A stretch of DNA of 54,341 nucleotides from Nostocales cyanobacterium Centralia_MAG_434 (GCA_021324415.1 JAJPJF010000376.1:1-54341); one strand, 5' to 3'; shown: positions 18,490 through 31,100, counted from the first letter of the stretch. Notes: generated by a model from the sequence alone, not told the origin. Translations and numbers: made by a program.

Positions 18490-20749
<2,260 letters not shown>

Positions 20750-21754
20750 ATGACCAGCAAGCCGGAACGCGTGGTACTGATTGGAGTCGCCGGGGACTCA
20801 GGGTGCGGTAAATCCACATTTTTGCGTCGCCTGATCGATTTATTCGGTGAAGAATTGATGACAGTCATTTGCTTAGATGACTATCATTCATTAGATCGTA
20901 AGCAGCGTAAAGAAACAGGAATCACAGCCCTTGACCCCAGAGCCAACAATTTTGACCTCATGTATGAGCAAATTAAAGCGCTCAAGAATGGTCAAGCAAT
21001 AGACAAGCCGATTTACAACCACGAAACCGGTAACATTGATCCACCAGAGCGCATAGAGCCAAATCACATTGTTGTGATTGAGGGGCTACATCCTTTATAT
21101 GATGAGCGTGTACGAGAGCTTGTTGACTTCAGTGTCTACTTTGACATTAGCGATGAAGTCAAAATCGCTTGGAAAATCCAACGAGACATGGCAGAACGCG
21201 GTCACCGCTATGAAGATGTTTTGGCTCAAATCAATTCCCGTAAACCTGATTTTACAAAGTATATTGAGCCACAAAGAGAGTTTGCCGATGTGGTTCTTCA
21301 AGTATTGCCCACAAACTTGATCAAAGAAGACAAAGATCGCAAAGTCTTGCGGGTACGTATGCTCCAACGGGAAAACAAAGAAGGTTTTGCACCAGTTTAT
21401 CTATTTGATGAAGGGTCCACTATTCAGTGGACTCCCTGTGGACGCAAACTGAGTTGTTCTTATCCTGGTATGCAATTATACTACGGCTCGGATGTTTACT
21501 ATGGTCGCTATGTCTCAGTCTTAGAGGTAGATGGTCAATTTGATAACCTCGAAGAAGTGATTTACATTGAAAATCACCTCAGCAACACATCTACTAAATA
21601 CAAAGGTGAGATGACTCACTTGTTACTCCAACACCGTGAGTATCCAGGTTCTAATAACGGAACTGGATTGTTCCAAGTATTAACAGGGTTGAAAATGCGT
21701 GCAACCTACGAGAGTTTGACAGCTAAGGAAGTAAAACTAGCGGCTAAAGTATAG
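20750..21754 (+). CDS. prk: Phosphoribulokinase
   Basis: ATP-dependent phosphorylation of ribulose 5-phosphate to the Rubisco substrate RuBP in the Calvin cycle. At 334 residues it is of normal size. The P-loop GVAGDSGCGKST is at 12-23. Cys19 and Cys41 form the redox pair regulated by thioredoxin and CP12, and the second pair lies in TPCGRKLSCSYPG. All are intact, so dark inactivation through the GAPDH-CP12-PRK complex is expected. The ATG at 20750 has GAGGAG seven bases upstream. It is followed by a clear terminator, so it is probably monocistronic. Confidence 0.98.
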   Translation: MTSKPERVVLIGVAGDSGCGKSTFLRRLIDLFGEELMTVICLDDYHSLDRKQRKETGITALDPRANNFDLMYEQIKALKNGQAIDKPIYNHETGNIDPPERIEPNHIVVIEGLHPLYDERVRELVDFSVYFDISDEVKIAWKIQRDMAERGHRYEDVLAQINSRKPDFTKYIEPQREFADVVLQVLPTNLIKEDKDRKVLRVRMLQRENKEGFAPVYLFDEGSTIQWTPCGRKLSCSYPGMQLYYGSDVYYGRYVSVLEVDGQFDNLEEVIYIENHLSNTSTKYKGEMTHLLLQHREYPGSNNGTGLFQVLTGLKMRATYESLTAKEVKLAAKV

Positions 21755-21781
21755 GTCTATCTGTACATAGCTCAAGCTGTT

Positions 21782-21813
21782 GGGGATGCTTCTTTTGTGT
21801 CCCCTCTTTTTTT
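21782..21813 (+). terminator. prk terminator
   Basis: GGGGA and TCCCC pair around a 13-base loop and are followed by TCTTTTTTT. It begins 28 bases after the prk stop codon. Confidence 0.8.
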
Positions 21814-22008
21814 CCAACGCTCCTTAGTTGAGCGGCAACTTTGATATATCTTTAAAACTTTGCTTTCTAAATGCCTATTTAGATGAAGATAACATTATTT
21901 TGACAATTAAGTATAAAAATATTGTTATGATCGCAGATTGAAGTAGCTAAGCCTTAAAAATTATGCATTTAGGTAAGCTATAACCTTATCCTTCAGGAGG
22001 AATTACAT

Positions 22009-23271
22009 TTGACTCGTCATTATCTATTTACCTCCGAATCAGTGACCGAGGGACATCCAGATAAAATTTGCGATCAAATCTCAGATACCATTCTGGATAC
22101 CTTACTCACTCAAGATCCTACTAGCCGTGTTGCAGCTGAGGTAGTTGTGAACACAGGTTTAGTACTAGTCACTGGTGAAATCACGACCAAAGCTAGTGTC
22201 AATTACGCAAATCTTGTCCGTAAGAAAATTGCTGAAATTGGCTACAACAATGGTGAAAACGGATTTTGCGCCAATAGCTGCTCGGTAATTGTTGCTTTAG
22301 ATGAACAATCACCTGATATTGCGCAAGGCGTTAACAGCGCTCAGGAGATCCGCGAACAAGACAGCGAGGAATTATTCGATAGCATTGGTGCTGGTGATCA
22401 AGGGTTAATGTTTGGTTTCGCTTGTAACGAAACACCAGAGCTGATGCCTTTGCCTATCAGCCTTGCTCACCGTATAGCTCGTAGACTAGCAGCAGTCCGC
22501 AAGACAGGTCAATTAGCATACCTGCGTCCAGATGGAAAAACCCAAGTCACTGTCATTTATGAAGACGGACGACCAGTCGGTATTGATACTATCTTGGTTT
22601 CCACTCAGCACACAGCGAGCATTGGGGAAATCTCAGACGAAGCAGCAGTGCAGGCAAAGATTAAAGAAGACCTTTGGTCAGCAGTAGTCGAGCCAGCTTT
22701 TGTTGACCTTGAGGTTAAGCCAGATGAGCGGACTCGTTTCCTCGTCAACCCAACAGGTAAGTTTGTCATCGGTGGACCTCAAGGAGATTCAGGTCTAACA
22801 GGACGTAAAATTATTGTTGATACCTACGGTGGTTACTCACGTCATGGGGGTGGAGCTTTTTCTGGCAAAGACCCCACAAAAGTAGACCGCAGTGCTGCTT
22901 ATGCATGTCGCTATGTAGCTAAAAATATCGTAGCTGCAGGATTAGCAGACAAATGTGAAGTCCAACTTAGTTACGCCATTGGGGTAGCAAGACCCGTGAG
23001 CGTCATGGTGGATACCTTTGGCACCGGCAAAGTGGATGATGATACTTTGCTGGATTTAGTCAAACAACATTTTGAACTGCGCCCGGCAGGAATTATCCAT
23101 ACTTTCAATTTACGTAATCTGCCTAGTGAACGTGGCGGACGTTTTTATCAGGACGTCGCTGCTTACGGTCATTTTGGGCGGAATGATTTGGATTTGCCTT
23201 GGGAACGTACCGATAAAGCAGAATTGCTCAAACAATCAGTTGGCGATTTGCGTTCGGTTGTGATCGCTTAG
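22009..23271 (+). CDS. metK: S-adenosylmethionine synthetase
   Basis: Makes SAM from methionine and ATP. The 420 residues include the N-terminal [19 protein letters not shown] motif with the ATP-binding His, [12 protein letters not shown], and the [19 protein letters not shown] phosphate-binding loop. The start is TTG at 22009: an AGGAGG site lies at 21995-22000 with correct spacing, and [11 protein letters not shown] aligns with other MetK N-termini. No ATG fits, so this is a real non-ATG start. A hairpin terminator follows. Confidence 0.97.
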   Translation: MTRHYLFTSESVTEGHPDKICDQISDTILDTLLTQDPTSRVAAEVVVNTGLVLVTGEITTKASVNYANLVRKKIAEIGYNNGENGFCANSCSVIVALDEQSPDIAQGVNSAQEIREQDSEELFDSIGAGDQGLMFGFACNETPELMPLPISLAHRIARRLAAVRKTGQLAYLRPDGKTQVTVIYEDGRPVGIDTILVSTQHTASIGEISDEAAVQAKIKEDLWSAVVEPAFVDLEVKPDERTRFLVNPTGKFVIGGPQGDSGLTGRKIIVDTYGGYSRHGGGAFSGKDPTKVDRSAAYACRYVAKNIVAAGLADKCEVQLSYAIGVARPVSVMVDTFGTGKVDDDTLLDLVKQHFELRPAGIIHTFNLRNLPSERGGRFYQDVAAYGHFGRNDLDLPWERTDKAELLKQSVGDLRSVVIA

Positions 23272-23283
23272 GCAATTAATTTC

Positions 23284-23314
23284 ATCCCATCCCGACAAAA
23301 GGGGTGGGATTTTG
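23284..23314 (+). terminator. metK terminator
   Basis: ATCCCATCCC and GGGGTGGGAT pair around GACAAAA and are followed by TTTTG, 12 bases after the metK stop codon. Confidence 0.75.
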
Positions 23315-23487
23315 ATCCACTTATGATAAATTTTAAAATTTTATTTTAAGATTGATTAATTATTTTTACTTTTAGTAAAGATTGAATAAATTTTCTAAAA
23401 TGAGAAAAACTTCAAGGCACCAAGGACACTAAGACAAAAGTCTCACAAATAATTTAGACTGCTATATAATCAAAACAAATCCATAAA

Positions 23488-23518
23488 CTCTAGTGTAAGA
23501 TTCCTGACTACACTAGAG
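23488..23518. other. Perfect 10-bp hairpin upstream of the histidine kinase
   Basis: CTCTAGTGTA and TACACTAGAG surround an 11-base loop with no T-run. It lies in the 383-base, AT-rich gap between metK and the kinase, which otherwise shows nothing I can name. It could be an operator dyad or a dispersed palindrome. Confidence 0.45.
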
Positions 23519-23654
23519 AAAATGGAGTTAAGGGCATTTGTCCGAAAAACAACAAGGTCAAAATATTGATCATCAGCTTAGCTGATATAAGTATCTATAA
23601 GTACATATCCTTAATGAATGTGGTGATTGCGAAAAGGCAAGGAGATAATGGGGG

Positions 23655-25376
23655 ATGCCAGCGCAAAAGCCATCCGCTGTTAATAGAAATACAAATAATA
23701 AGCACGTGTCAGCTGATCAGCCCTCGACCGATGAACTACCGACTATAGAATTTCCTTCGAGAGGGAAACTTAAAGCTAGTTCTTTGCGAATTCATCAAAA
23801 AATTGGATACGGCTATTTTTTGGCGATCGGAATTGGCTTTTTTGGCTCACTATCTGGGTTATTTATATCTAACTACTATCGGGCAATAGAAATCAGAAAA
23901 TATAATCATGCCCATTACCAAGTACAGATGCTATCTGATTATCAAGATGCGTTAATAGCAACGCAATTGTATAGCTCAAGCTTGGTGGCTGTACTCGATG
24001 AGCCTTCCCGACTCTCTAGCAAACAAGCTGGATTTTTGAAGAGTGTTGCTAAAGCTAATGACGTTGAAGATAAAATTAGAAAGTTTTTAGAGGTTAAACC
24101 TGGGAAGTTAGCAGCAACAGAAGATACTTTAGACACCTTACTGTCTAATTACTCCACTAACTTACACTCTTACGTTGAGCAAATCAATTCAGTCTTACAG
24201 CAAATTGATCAAAAGCCACAGCAAAAGTCTTTGGCACAATATCAGTATCAATTGCTACAAATTCTACATGGAGACAAAGCTATAGCCCTAGATCGGGTGT
24301 CTCAACAATTGAGTAATATCCTGCAAAGTGCTGAACAGCAAGAACGGGAAATCACAACACATGTGGATCATTCCAAAGAAGTTGAGAGATCTATAGTCAT
24401 ATTTAGTATGCTGCTATCAGTAGCAGTGGCTGCAATTATTGCTTGGCGAACTTCGCGTGCGATCGCTGAACCAGTTATCCTGGTGACTCAGGTTGCTGAA
24501 CAAGTTGCGCGTAAATCTAACTTCGATTTACGCGCGCCCGTTACCACCGATGATGAAATTGGGTTATTAGCTAAATCTCTCAATCGCTTGATTGAGCAAG
24601 TTTCTAAGCATACTAGAGAACTTCAGCACGCTAAACAATTAGCAGAAGATGCTAGTAAAGCAAAAAGCCAGTTTCTAGCAAATATTAGCCATGAATTACG
24701 CACACCATTGAATGCAATTATTGGTTTGAGTCAATTGCTGCAAGATGATGCTGCTGATATAGGGATAACAGAAGATTTTATTAATGATCTAGAATCAATC
24801 AATTCTGCGGGTAAGCATCTTTTAACATTAATCAATGACATCCTCGATTTGTCAAAAATTGAAGCAGGGAAAATGACTTTTTACCCTGAGACATTCAATC
24901 TGACCACACTAATTAACAGTATTGTCTTGACAGTGAAGCCATTAGTTGAAAAAAATGGCAATACTTTGGAAGTGAATTTTGATGAAGAACTGGGTACTAT
25001 GCACACTGACCAAACTAAGCTCAGGCAAGTGCTCTATAACTTACTAAGCAATGCTGCTAAATTCACGACAAACGGCAAAGTAAAGCTATTGATCAAAAAA
25101 GAAAAGCTTGACACAACCAAAAACCCCTTAAATAGATTCATTGTTTTTCAAGTGACCGATACAGGTATCGGTATGTCCCCACAACAACAGCAGCAACTAT
25201 TTCAACCCTTTACGCAAGGAGATGCTTCAACTACGAAAAGGTATGGTGGTACAGGACTAGGTTTGGCAATTAGCCATCACTTTTGCCATATGATGGGCGG
25301 AGAGATTTTTGTCAAGAGTGAACCTGGTGTAGGTTCTACTTTCACTGTTAGTCTGCCACTGATTTTTGATAGTTAA
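23655..25376 (+). CDS. Membrane sensor histidine kinase
   Basis: A 573-residue kinase. Transmembrane helix 1 is near residues 55-75 ([18 protein letters not shown]) and helix 2 near 245-265, enclosing a ~170-residue helical sensor domain outside the membrane. A HAMP domain follows (about 265-320), then HisKA with the phosphoacceptor His346 in [14 protein letters not shown] and the ATPase domain with [15 protein letters not shown] and [10 protein letters not shown]. All catalytic boxes are intact. There is no receiver domain and no neighbouring response regulator, so it is an orphan whose partner is elsewhere. The start ATG at 23655 has AAGGAG about 12 bases upstream. Confidence 0.93.
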   Translation: MPAQKPSAVNRNTNNKHVSADQPSTDELPTIEFPSRGKLKASSLRIHQKIGYGYFLAIGIGFFGSLSGLFISNYYRAIEIRKYNHAHYQVQMLSDYQDALIATQLYSSSLVAVLDEPSRLSSKQAGFLKSVAKANDVEDKIRKFLEVKPGKLAATEDTLDTLLSNYSTNLHSYVEQINSVLQQIDQKPQQKSLAQYQYQLLQILHGDKAIALDRVSQQLSNILQSAEQQEREITTHVDHSKEVERSIVIFSMLLSVAVAAIIAWRTSRAIAEPVILVTQVAEQVARKSNFDLRAPVTTDDEIGLLAKSLNRLIEQVSKHTRELQHAKQLAEDASKAKSQFLANISHELRTPLNAIIGLSQLLQDDAADIGITEDFINDLESINSAGKHLLTLINDILDLSKIEAGKMTFYPETFNLTTLINSIVLTVKPLVEKNGNTLEVNFDEELGTMHTDQTKLRQVLYNLLSNAAKFTTNGKVKLLIKKEKLDTTKNPLNRFIVFQVTDTGIGMSPQQQQQLFQPFTQGDASTTKRYGGTGLGLAISHHFCHMMGGEIFVKSEPGVGSTFTVSLPLIFDS

Positions 25377-25477
25377 GTGTCATAAACAGACTTTCAGCAA
25401 ACACAAGCATAAGTGTTTCGCATCCTATGTCACAATGATGACTGCAATTTGCTGCAGTAGAGTGAGGAAAAAAGCGC

Positions 25478-25666
25478 ATGCGTCGTCCCCCTAACCTTGG
25501 TATCACTATATTTTTATATATTGCTGGGATTTTACTGGTGATTTTGGCAGTGGTTCTTCTCCTACAAGCTACCGGAGTGTTGAAAACTATCTCTAAGGAG
25601 GTCATTTGGGCTTTAGTACTACTAGGAGTGGGTGCAGGAATTCTGGCTGGTGTTAGCAGTCGTTGA
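25478..25666 (+). CDS. Small two-helix membrane protein
   Basis: A 62-residue protein: a basic N-terminus (MRRPPNLG) and two hydrophobic helices (about 9-30 and 40-58) ending in SSR. It is probably a small integral membrane protein of unknown function. A GTGAGGAAAAA stretch lies upstream of the ATG. It is about 100 bases after the histidine kinase on the same strand. Confidence 0.6.
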   Translation: MRRPPNLGITIFLYIAGILLVILAVVLLLQATGVLKTISKEVIWALVLLGVGAGILAGVSSR

Positions 25667-25781
25667 GATGGTGGACTCAAACCTAAAAGTTTTTTGAGAA
25701 ATTTTCTTTTTAATAAACTGCCAAGACACTAAGAACGCCTATTGTAATGTCAAAGCAGAGATTATAAAAATGACAAGAGTG

Positions 25782-25865
25782 TATAGCAATCCTATTTGAA
25801 TAACAAATTTGCCAAAACTAGAAACCGGGTTTCTCCATATTTACAGATGATTCAAGATTGCCATA
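25782..25865. repeat. Hairpin element, copy B (MITE-like)
   Basis: The ends TATAGCAATCC and GATTGCCATA are inverted repeats, and the core AGAAACC/GGTTTCT (25820-25834) forms a tight hairpin. It shares ends and core with 14735-14840. It sits in the 331-base gap before the helicase gene; nothing else is recognisable there. Confidence 0.6.
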
Positions 25866-25997
25866 TGAGGAAAGACAGGTGATGATTTCAGAAAAGATTC
25901 AGTTTCGGTAGGATAGTGTAAGGATATTCTATTTTTAATTTGGCACTATTTTTAATATCTGCGACTTGTGTCTTAGTCTCACGCAACTCTCACATCC

Positions 25998-28322
25998 ATG
26001 ACAACAACCATTGACTTTCTCGGTCATCTCAACCCCAGTCAACGTAGCGCTGTTGAACACTTCTGCGGTCCCTTACTAGTTGTTGCTGGTGCAGGTTCCG
26101 GTAAAACACGAGCGCTGACCTATCGCATAGCTAATCTCATTCTGCAACACCGGGTTGATCCAGAAAATATCCTGGCGGTTACCTTTACGAATAAAGCCGC
26201 ACGGGAGATGAAAGAGCGGATTCAAAAGTTATTTGCAGAACAGTTGGCAATGTCAGAGTATGGTCAGCGGTTTGATTTGTTACCAGAATATGAACAAACA
26301 CGGTTAAAGTCGCGAGTCTATAAAACTATTATCAAAGACCTCTGGTGTGGCACTTTCCATAGCTTATTTTCTCGCATTCTCCGCTTTGATGTTGACAAAT
26401 ACCAAGACGAAAAAGGACGCCGTTGGAACCGTAATTTCTCTATCTTTGATGAATCCGACGCGCAAAGCCTGGTTAAAGAAATTGTTACTAAACAGCTTAA
26501 CTTAGATGATAAGAAGTTTGAACCACGTTCTGTCCGCTACGCTATTAGTAATGCCAAAAACCAAGGTCTATCTCCCCAAGATTTTGAGCGAGAACAACCA
26601 AATTATCGGGGACGGGTGATCGCAGAAGTTTACAATTCCTATCAAAGTCGGTTAGCAGAAAATAACGCCCTTGATTTTGATGATCTGATTTTGGTTCCAG
26701 TCAGACTATTTCAGCAAAATGAGCAGGTGTTAGGTTATTGGCACCACAAGTTTCGCCATATCCTTGTGGATGAATATCAGGACACAAACCGCACTCAATA
26801 CGACCTGATTCGCTTATTGGCAACAAATGGGGAAACTAAAAAAAGTGAATGGGATTGGGGCAATCGTTCAGTTTTTGTAGTAGGTGATGCTGATCAATCA
26901 ATTTACAGTTTTCGGATGGCGGACTTTACTATATTGTTGGAATTTCAACAAGACTTTGGTGATGGCTTACCCGACGACGACACCCGTACAATGGTAAAGC
27001 TGGAAGAAAACTATCGTTCTTGTGAAAATATTCTGCAAGCCGCGAACCAACTGATTGAAAACAATACCCAAAGGATTGATAAAGTTCTCAAACCAACCCG
27101 CAGTGCTGGTGAAGAGATTTATTGTTATAAGGCAGATGATGAACTTGCTGAAGCCGATTTTGTCATTCATCAAATTCGCACTTTGGTAAGCCAAAATCCC
27201 GAGTTAAATTGGGGAAGTTTTGCCATACTTTATCGTACCAACGCTCAATCTCGTCCATTTGAAGATATTTTGGTGCGCTTGAGCATTCCCTACACAGTTG
27301 TAGGCGGATTGAAGTTTTATGACCGTAAGGAAATTAAAGATGTACTGGCTTATTTGAGAGCGATCGCCAACCCATCTGATACAGTCAGTTTGTTACGCGT
27401 CATTAACACTCCTCGACGTGGTATTGGTAAAGCGACTATTGAAGCACTCGTTAACGCCTCTCGAGAATTGGGCACAACTTTGTGGGAAATTCTCAGAGAT
27501 GAGACATCTGTAAATACTCTGGCGGGACGTTCAGCTAAAGCAGTCAATGGCTTTGCTCAAATGATCCAATCTTGGCAAGAACAAGTAGAAACGGTTCCAG
27601 TTTCTGAAATTGTGCAAGGAGTGCTGGAAAACTCGGGTTACGTCCAAGATTTGCATAGCCAAGGTACGGATGAAGCCGAAGACAGATTGCGCAACGTTCA
27701 AGAATTGTTTAACGCGGTGCTGCAATTTGAAGAAGAAAACGAAGAGGTTTCTCTACAAGCATTTCTTGCTAGTACTGCTTTGAGTTCTGACTTAGATAAT
27801 TTAAAAGAAGAACAAACAGCAGTCTCACTTTTGACTTTACATGCTTCTAAAGGCTTGGAGTTTCCTGTTGTGTTTTTAGTAGGAATGGAACAGGGACTGT
27901 TTCCTAACTACCGTTCTCTTAATGATCCTGCCTCTTTGGAAGAAGAACGTCGTCTGTGTTATGTAGGTATTACTCGCGCCCAAGAACGTCTATACTTAAC
28001 TCACGCTCGTGAACGTCGCCTTTATGGTTCCCGTGAACCTGCTATGCGATCGCAATTTCTCGAAGAGTTACCCGAAGAACTACTAGCTGTTCAACGCAAA
28101 AGTGGTCGAGTTGTGAGTCAAGGAATTTCCACAACTCGTGGAAAGCAAGCTTCTCCGGAGAATTGGCAAGTAGGCGAGCAAGTCATTCACAAAACTTTTG
28201 GTGTTGGTGAAATTACTCATATTTTCGGTACAGGTCACAAAATTTCTTTGGCAATTAAATTTGCTAGTCTCGGTCAAAAAATTATCGACCCCAAAGTAGC
28301 ACAGCTGCAAAGAGTTGAATGA
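25998..28322 (+). CDS. pcrA: UvrD/PcrA-type DNA helicase
   Basis: An SF1A 3'-5' DNA helicase of 774 residues. Motifs in order: Q-motif LNPSQRSAVEH, Walker A AGAGSGKTRA, Ia FTNKAAREMKERI, II VDEYQDTNRTQ, III GDADQSIYSFRMAD, IV LYRTNAQSR, V LTLHASKGLEF and VI YVGITRAQERL. The C-terminus ends with a Tudor-like module (VGEQVIHKTFGVGEITHI) that contacts RNA polymerase in PcrA proteins. It acts in repair, replication-fork and transcription-conflict processing. There is no ribosome site close to the ATG. Confidence 0.96.
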   Translation: MTTTIDFLGHLNPSQRSAVEHFCGPLLVVAGAGSGKTRALTYRIANLILQHRVDPENILAVTFTNKAAREMKERIQKLFAEQLAMSEYGQRFDLLPEYEQTRLKSRVYKTIIKDLWCGTFHSLFSRILRFDVDKYQDEKGRRWNRNFSIFDESDAQSLVKEIVTKQLNLDDKKFEPRSVRYAISNAKNQGLSPQDFEREQPNYRGRVIAEVYNSYQSRLAENNALDFDDLILVPVRLFQQNEQVLGYWHHKFRHILVDEYQDTNRTQYDLIRLLATNGETKKSEWDWGNRSVFVVGDADQSIYSFRMADFTILLEFQQDFGDGLPDDDTRTMVKLEENYRSCENILQAANQLIENNTQRIDKVLKPTRSAGEEIYCYKADDELAEADFVIHQIRTLVSQNPELNWGSFAILYRTNAQSRPFEDILVRLSIPYTVVGGLKFYDRKEIKDVLAYLRAIANPSDTVSLLRVINTPRRGIGKATIEALVNASRELGTTLWEILRDETSVNTLAGRSAKAVNGFAQMIQSWQEQVETVPVSEIVQGVLENSGYVQDLHSQGTDEAEDRLRNVQELFNAVLQFEEENEEVSLQAFLASTALSSDLDNLKEEQTAVSLLTLHASKGLEFPVVFLVGMEQGLFPNYRSLNDPASLEEERRLCYVGITRAQERLYLTHARERRLYGSREPAMRSQFLEELPEELLAVQRKSGRVVSQGISTTRGKQASPENWQVGEQVIHKTFGVGEITHIFGTGHKISLAIKFASLGQKIIDPKVAQLQRVE

Positions 28323-28411
28323 AGTCTAACCAAGGTTATTTTCATGGGACAATGAGAACGAGAAATCACAGGTGCTTAGTGTTGCTTGCAACCCAAAGGA
28401 AAAGTTGAGAA

Positions 28412-28957
28412 ATGTGGAAACGAATTGTATTGATTCTACTTTTAGTATTTGGCTTCAGTTTGAATAATCCTGGTGTGGCAATTGCAGCTGGACTCAAAAG
28501 CTTTGTGAATACTACTAATGGCTATCAGTTTTTATATCCTAACGGTTGGGTGCAAGTGAAAGTTGCCAATGGTCCCGATGTTGTGTTGCATGATTTGATT
28601 GAAACAACTGAAAATGTTTCTGTGGTGATTAGTCCAGTTCCAGAAGGAAAAACTTTGCCAGAATTAGGAACGCCAACAGAAGTGGGATATAAACTTGGTA
28701 AAAATGCTTTAGCCCCTGAGGGTTCAGGTCGTACAGCCGAATTAGTGAATGCCGAGCAACGAGAAGGTAACGGTAAAATATACTATCTTCTGGAGTACGC
28801 CATCAAACTCCCTAACAATCAACAACGTCATAACCTTGCAAGCGTCACAACAAGTCATGGTAAACTTTATACCTTCAACGCTTCAATTCCCGAAAGGCGT
28901 TGGTCTAGAGTAAAACGCATGATTGAAGAATCTGTGAGTTCTTTCTTTGTGTATTAA
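28412..28957 (+). CDS. PsbP-family (CyanoP-like) photosystem II protein
   Basis: A 181-residue protein with a signal peptide ([19 protein letters not shown], cleavage near AIAA) and a PsbP fold beginning [19 protein letters not shown]. PsbP-family proteins sit on the lumenal face of photosystem II and help its assembly or stability. Classical CyanoP is a lipoprotein; here I see no lipobox Cys at the cleavage site, so this copy would be free in the lumen or belong to a PsbP-like subgroup. It is followed 7 bases later by maf, so the two are probably co-transcribed. Confidence 0.85.
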   Translation: MWKRIVLILLLVFGFSLNNPGVAIAAGLKSFVNTTNGYQFLYPNGWVQVKVANGPDVVLHDLIETTENVSVVISPVPEGKTLPELGTPTEVGYKLGKNALAPEGSGRTAELVNAEQREGNGKIYYLLEYAIKLPNNQQRHNLASVTTSHGKLYTFNASIPERRWSRVKRMIEESVSSFFVY

Positions 28958-28964
28958 AAGAATC

Positions 28965-29567
28965 ATGCCAATTCCGCAATTTGTACTAGCTTCAGCCTCT
29001 CCAGCACGACGCCGCTTATTACAATCTGCTGGAATTGAACCGATAGTCTGTCCTAGCGACTTTGACGAATCTCAAGTTCAAATCAATGACCCAACTGAAC
29101 TGGTGCAAACTCTAGCTCACTCTAAAGCAGAAACTGTCGCTTCTGGCTTTGATTCTGCTTTGATTATGGGTTGTGATTCTGTATTAGCCATTGATGGTGG
29201 AATTTACGGTAAACCTATAAACGAAGAAGAAGCTTGCCAACGTTGGCAGAAAATGCAAGGTCAATTTGGCGACCTGTACACAGGTCATGCTTTGATTGAC
29301 CTTTCCCAAAACCGCACTTTAGTAAAGTGTCAGGTGACAAGAGTTTACTTTGCACCAATGAGCGATCGCGCAATTCGCGCCTATGTCTCTACAGGTGAAC
29401 CCCTCAAGTGTGCTGGCAGTTTTGCTCTCGAAGGCCGTGGAGGTTTATTTGTGGACAAAATAGAAGGCTGTCACAGCAACGTGATTGGGCTCAGTCTACC
29501 GCTGTTACGGCAAATGCTCGCGGAATTGGGTTATGAAGTGGTTGATTTTTGGGGGAGTGGGGCATAG
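28965..29567 (+). CDS. maf: Maf-family nucleoside triphosphate pyrophosphatase
   Basis: Hydrolyses non-canonical or excess nucleoside triphosphates to monophosphates, a house-cleaning role also linked to cell division. About 200 residues with the N-terminal [12 protein letters not shown] phosphate-binding motif, PSDFDES, the acidic [16 protein letters not shown] block, and [22 protein letters not shown] at 28965 ([13 protein letters not shown]) matches the family; a TTG 6 codons upstream is within the end of the PsbP gene. The stop codon TAG and the last residues (GSGA) come from a GGGCATA heptamer array. Confidence 0.93.
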   Translation: MPIPQFVLASASPARRRLLQSAGIEPIVCPSDFDESQVQINDPTELVQTLAHSKAETVASGFDSALIMGCDSVLAIDGGIYGKPINEEEACQRWQKMQGQFGDLYTGHALIDLSQNRTLVKCQVTRVYFAPMSDRAIRAYVSTGEPLKCAGSFALEGRGGLFVDKIEGCHSNVIGLSLPLLRQMLAELGYEVVDFWGSGA

Positions 29568-29602
29568 GGCATAGGGCATAGGGCATAGGGCATAGGGCAT
29601 AG
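29559..29602. repeat. GGGCATA heptamer array at the maf 3' end
   Basis: Six tandem copies of GGGCATA. The array begins inside the last codons of maf and supplies its TAG stop. Confidence 0.85.
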
Positions 29603-29614
29603 TAGGGTTGTTCT

Positions 29615-29784
29615 ATCTCCCTTGTCCTCCTTGTCCTCCTTGTCCCCCTTGTCCTCCTTATCTCCTTGTCCTCCTTATCTCCTTGTCCTCCTTGTCCCCC
29701 TTGTCCTCCTTATCTCCTTGTCCCCCTTGTCTCCCTTGTCTCCCTAATTGCCAAACGTATCAAATTTATAGTGAATTGGTATTA
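29615..29784 (-). repeat. Compound repeat: long 9-bp array plus conserved flank
   Basis: About 14 units of the 9-bp family (CTCCTTGTC on the plus strand, with some CTCCTTATC) fill 29615-29745. They are followed at 29746-29784 by the same 39-bp flank seen after uvrA, in reverse. The flank begins at the TAA stop of the minus-strand gene 29782-30087, so reading along that gene the order is stop, flank, array, exactly as for uvrA. Confidence 0.85.
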
Positions 29785-30087
29785 CTTACCGCCGTAGAAG
29801 AAGGCAATTTCTTTTTCTTTTAAGGGGGCAAAACCAGCGTTGATGAGCGATTGGTTGAGTTCTTCTTGGGGAATGTGTTTTGCTCCGATCCGGACAATGC
29901 GCGATCGCATGGTGTTGGAAACGCCGCTACGTTGTCTATTTGCTTCTAGTGCCATAACTTGCTGATAAAGTTCCAGCTTGGCAGCCGGAATCGGAGTGCC
30001 GTCAAAATCAATTCCGCGTGCGATCGCTTCATCTACAGCATCAGCACCTGTAGTGGTTTGAGTCCCTGGGTTAGTTTCTGTAGTCAT
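29782..30087 (-). CDS. Conserved hypothetical protein (~101 aa)
   Basis: A soluble protein with a Thr-rich N-terminus (MTTETNPGTQTTTGADAVDE) then DFDGTPIPAAKLELYQQVMA and a basic helix (MRSRIVRIGAKHIPQEEL), ending FAPLKEKEIAFFYGGK. It looks well conserved and cyanobacterial in style, but I cannot name the family. I chose the ATG at 30087; a frame reaching 30168 adds an unconvincing leader. Its stop codon is the first triplet of a dispersed repeat. Confidence 0.65.
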   Translation of the reverse strand: MTTETNPGTQTTTGADAVDEAIARGIDFDGTPIPAAKLELYQQVMALEANRQRSGVSNTMRSRIVRIGAKHIPQEELNQSLINAGFAPLKEKEIAFFYGGK

Positions 30088-30427
30088 AAAAACTTGCGGT
30101 GAGTATAAAACCTTAGCAGCTTTAGCCACAGATAGAATTTTACCAACTCTTGCGAGAACAACAAACAATTAATTTTAGTCTCTTGGTGAGAATAGACGAT
30201 TATTCGTTAAGGTTGGGCATAGGACATAGATAGAAAACAAGAGATTTAATATTCCAAAACACATAGTTGGTTTTATTTTTGTTGCATTACTTATTTAAAT
30301 TATTAAATTGAATTTATTTTTAATTTGAAAATAATATAAGTAACATAGTCCTATGTTTTTCCCCACTCTTGTCACCTTATGAGTTTTTGGTTTAATCTCT
30401 AACCAAAGGTATAGCAATAGGTGCGCT

Positions 30428-30805
30428 ATGTCAGAACGTCACACTCCTCCTCAAAAAGAACGTGTCCTCGAAAAAGCTCTGACGAACAAAATCATAGATG
30501 ATTATTTTGAGAACTCAGAAAGCTGGCTGCGAGCAATTTTACGCATGTGTATTTTCTCTTTGGCTCACCTTGATGGACAACCTGTATTTGTTGTGGAGTG
30601 TCCTAACCAAGCAGTAGCAAAGCGATTAAGTCGCAAAACGTATCCTTTTCGCAGAATTGTATATTATTTAACAGATAATTTAAATGATAGCGATCGCTCT
30701 TTATTTTGTTACCAAGACCCATCTAACGGATGTTGGCACTGTTTTGACACTAGCACGAGTTCTTGGAATACTCTGAGTCATCCTCAAAAACCAATCGACT
30801 ATTAA
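30428..30805 (+). CDS. Hypothetical protein (125 aa)
   Basis: A soluble protein beginning MSERHTPPQKERVLEKALTN, with a central hydrophobic patch (MCIFSLAHLDGQPVFVVECP) and a polar C-terminus with several Trp, Cys and Asp residues. No known motif. It converges with the next gene; a 13-bp inverted repeat lies between them. Confidence 0.6.
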   Translation: MSERHTPPQKERVLEKALTNKIIDDYFENSESWLRAILRMCIFSLAHLDGQPVFVVECPNQAVAKRLSRKTYPFRRIVYYLTDNLNDSDRSLFCYQDPSNGCWHCFDTSTSSWNTLSHPQKPIDY

Positions 30806-30819
30806 CAGTTATCAGTTAA

Positions 30820-30857
30820 CAGTAAACAGTTAACACTCGGGTGATAACTGTTTACTG
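30820..30857. terminator. 13-bp inverted repeat between convergent genes
   Basis: CAGTAAACAGTTA and TAACTGTTTACTG pair perfectly around a 12-base loop. The right arm includes the stop codon of the minus-strand gene. It probably ends both transcripts, although neither side has a long T-run. The surrounding AACAGTTA words are a common intergenic repeat. Confidence 0.5.
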
Positions 30858-31100
30858 ATTGCGTGTCCTTAGCCCGCTGATAAATGCTCCTAACACCACT
30901 CCTGTCCACAGTCCTGTCGTGCTACCTTGCCATATTGCTCCGGGTGTTGTGACTACGTTACAAAATTCCTTAACACCCCAAGGTTGATTTTGACATTTTT
31001 GGCTGTAGACACTTAAGGCGATTTGACCACCGATATAAGCACCAAGAAATCCCGATATTAACGCCGACAAGGTGCAAGTTAAAACTCGATTTTTTGTCAT
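30852..31100 (-). CDS. Small membrane protein, hypothetical
   Basis: An 82-residue protein (MTKNRVLTCTLSALISGFLG) with hydrophobic helices near 6-28 and 55-75 and Cys residues between them (QKCQNQPWGVKEFC) that could form a disulphide. The family is not recognised. An in-frame ATG at 31142 exists, but its extra 14 residues are encoded by TCATTGG/TCATGAG repeats, so the start at 31100 is preferred. Confidence 0.6.
   Translation of the reverse strand: MTKNRVLTCTLSALISGFLGAYIGGQIALSVYSQKCQNQPWGVKEFCNVVTTPGAIWQGSTTGLWTGVVLGAFISGLRTRNQ

Noticed and set aside
29608-29823. Open frame of Cys/Pro-rich codons over the 9-bp array
   Set aside because: It is produced purely by the tandem 9-mers (repeating PPCPPCP-type codons); there is no ribosome site and no conserved content.
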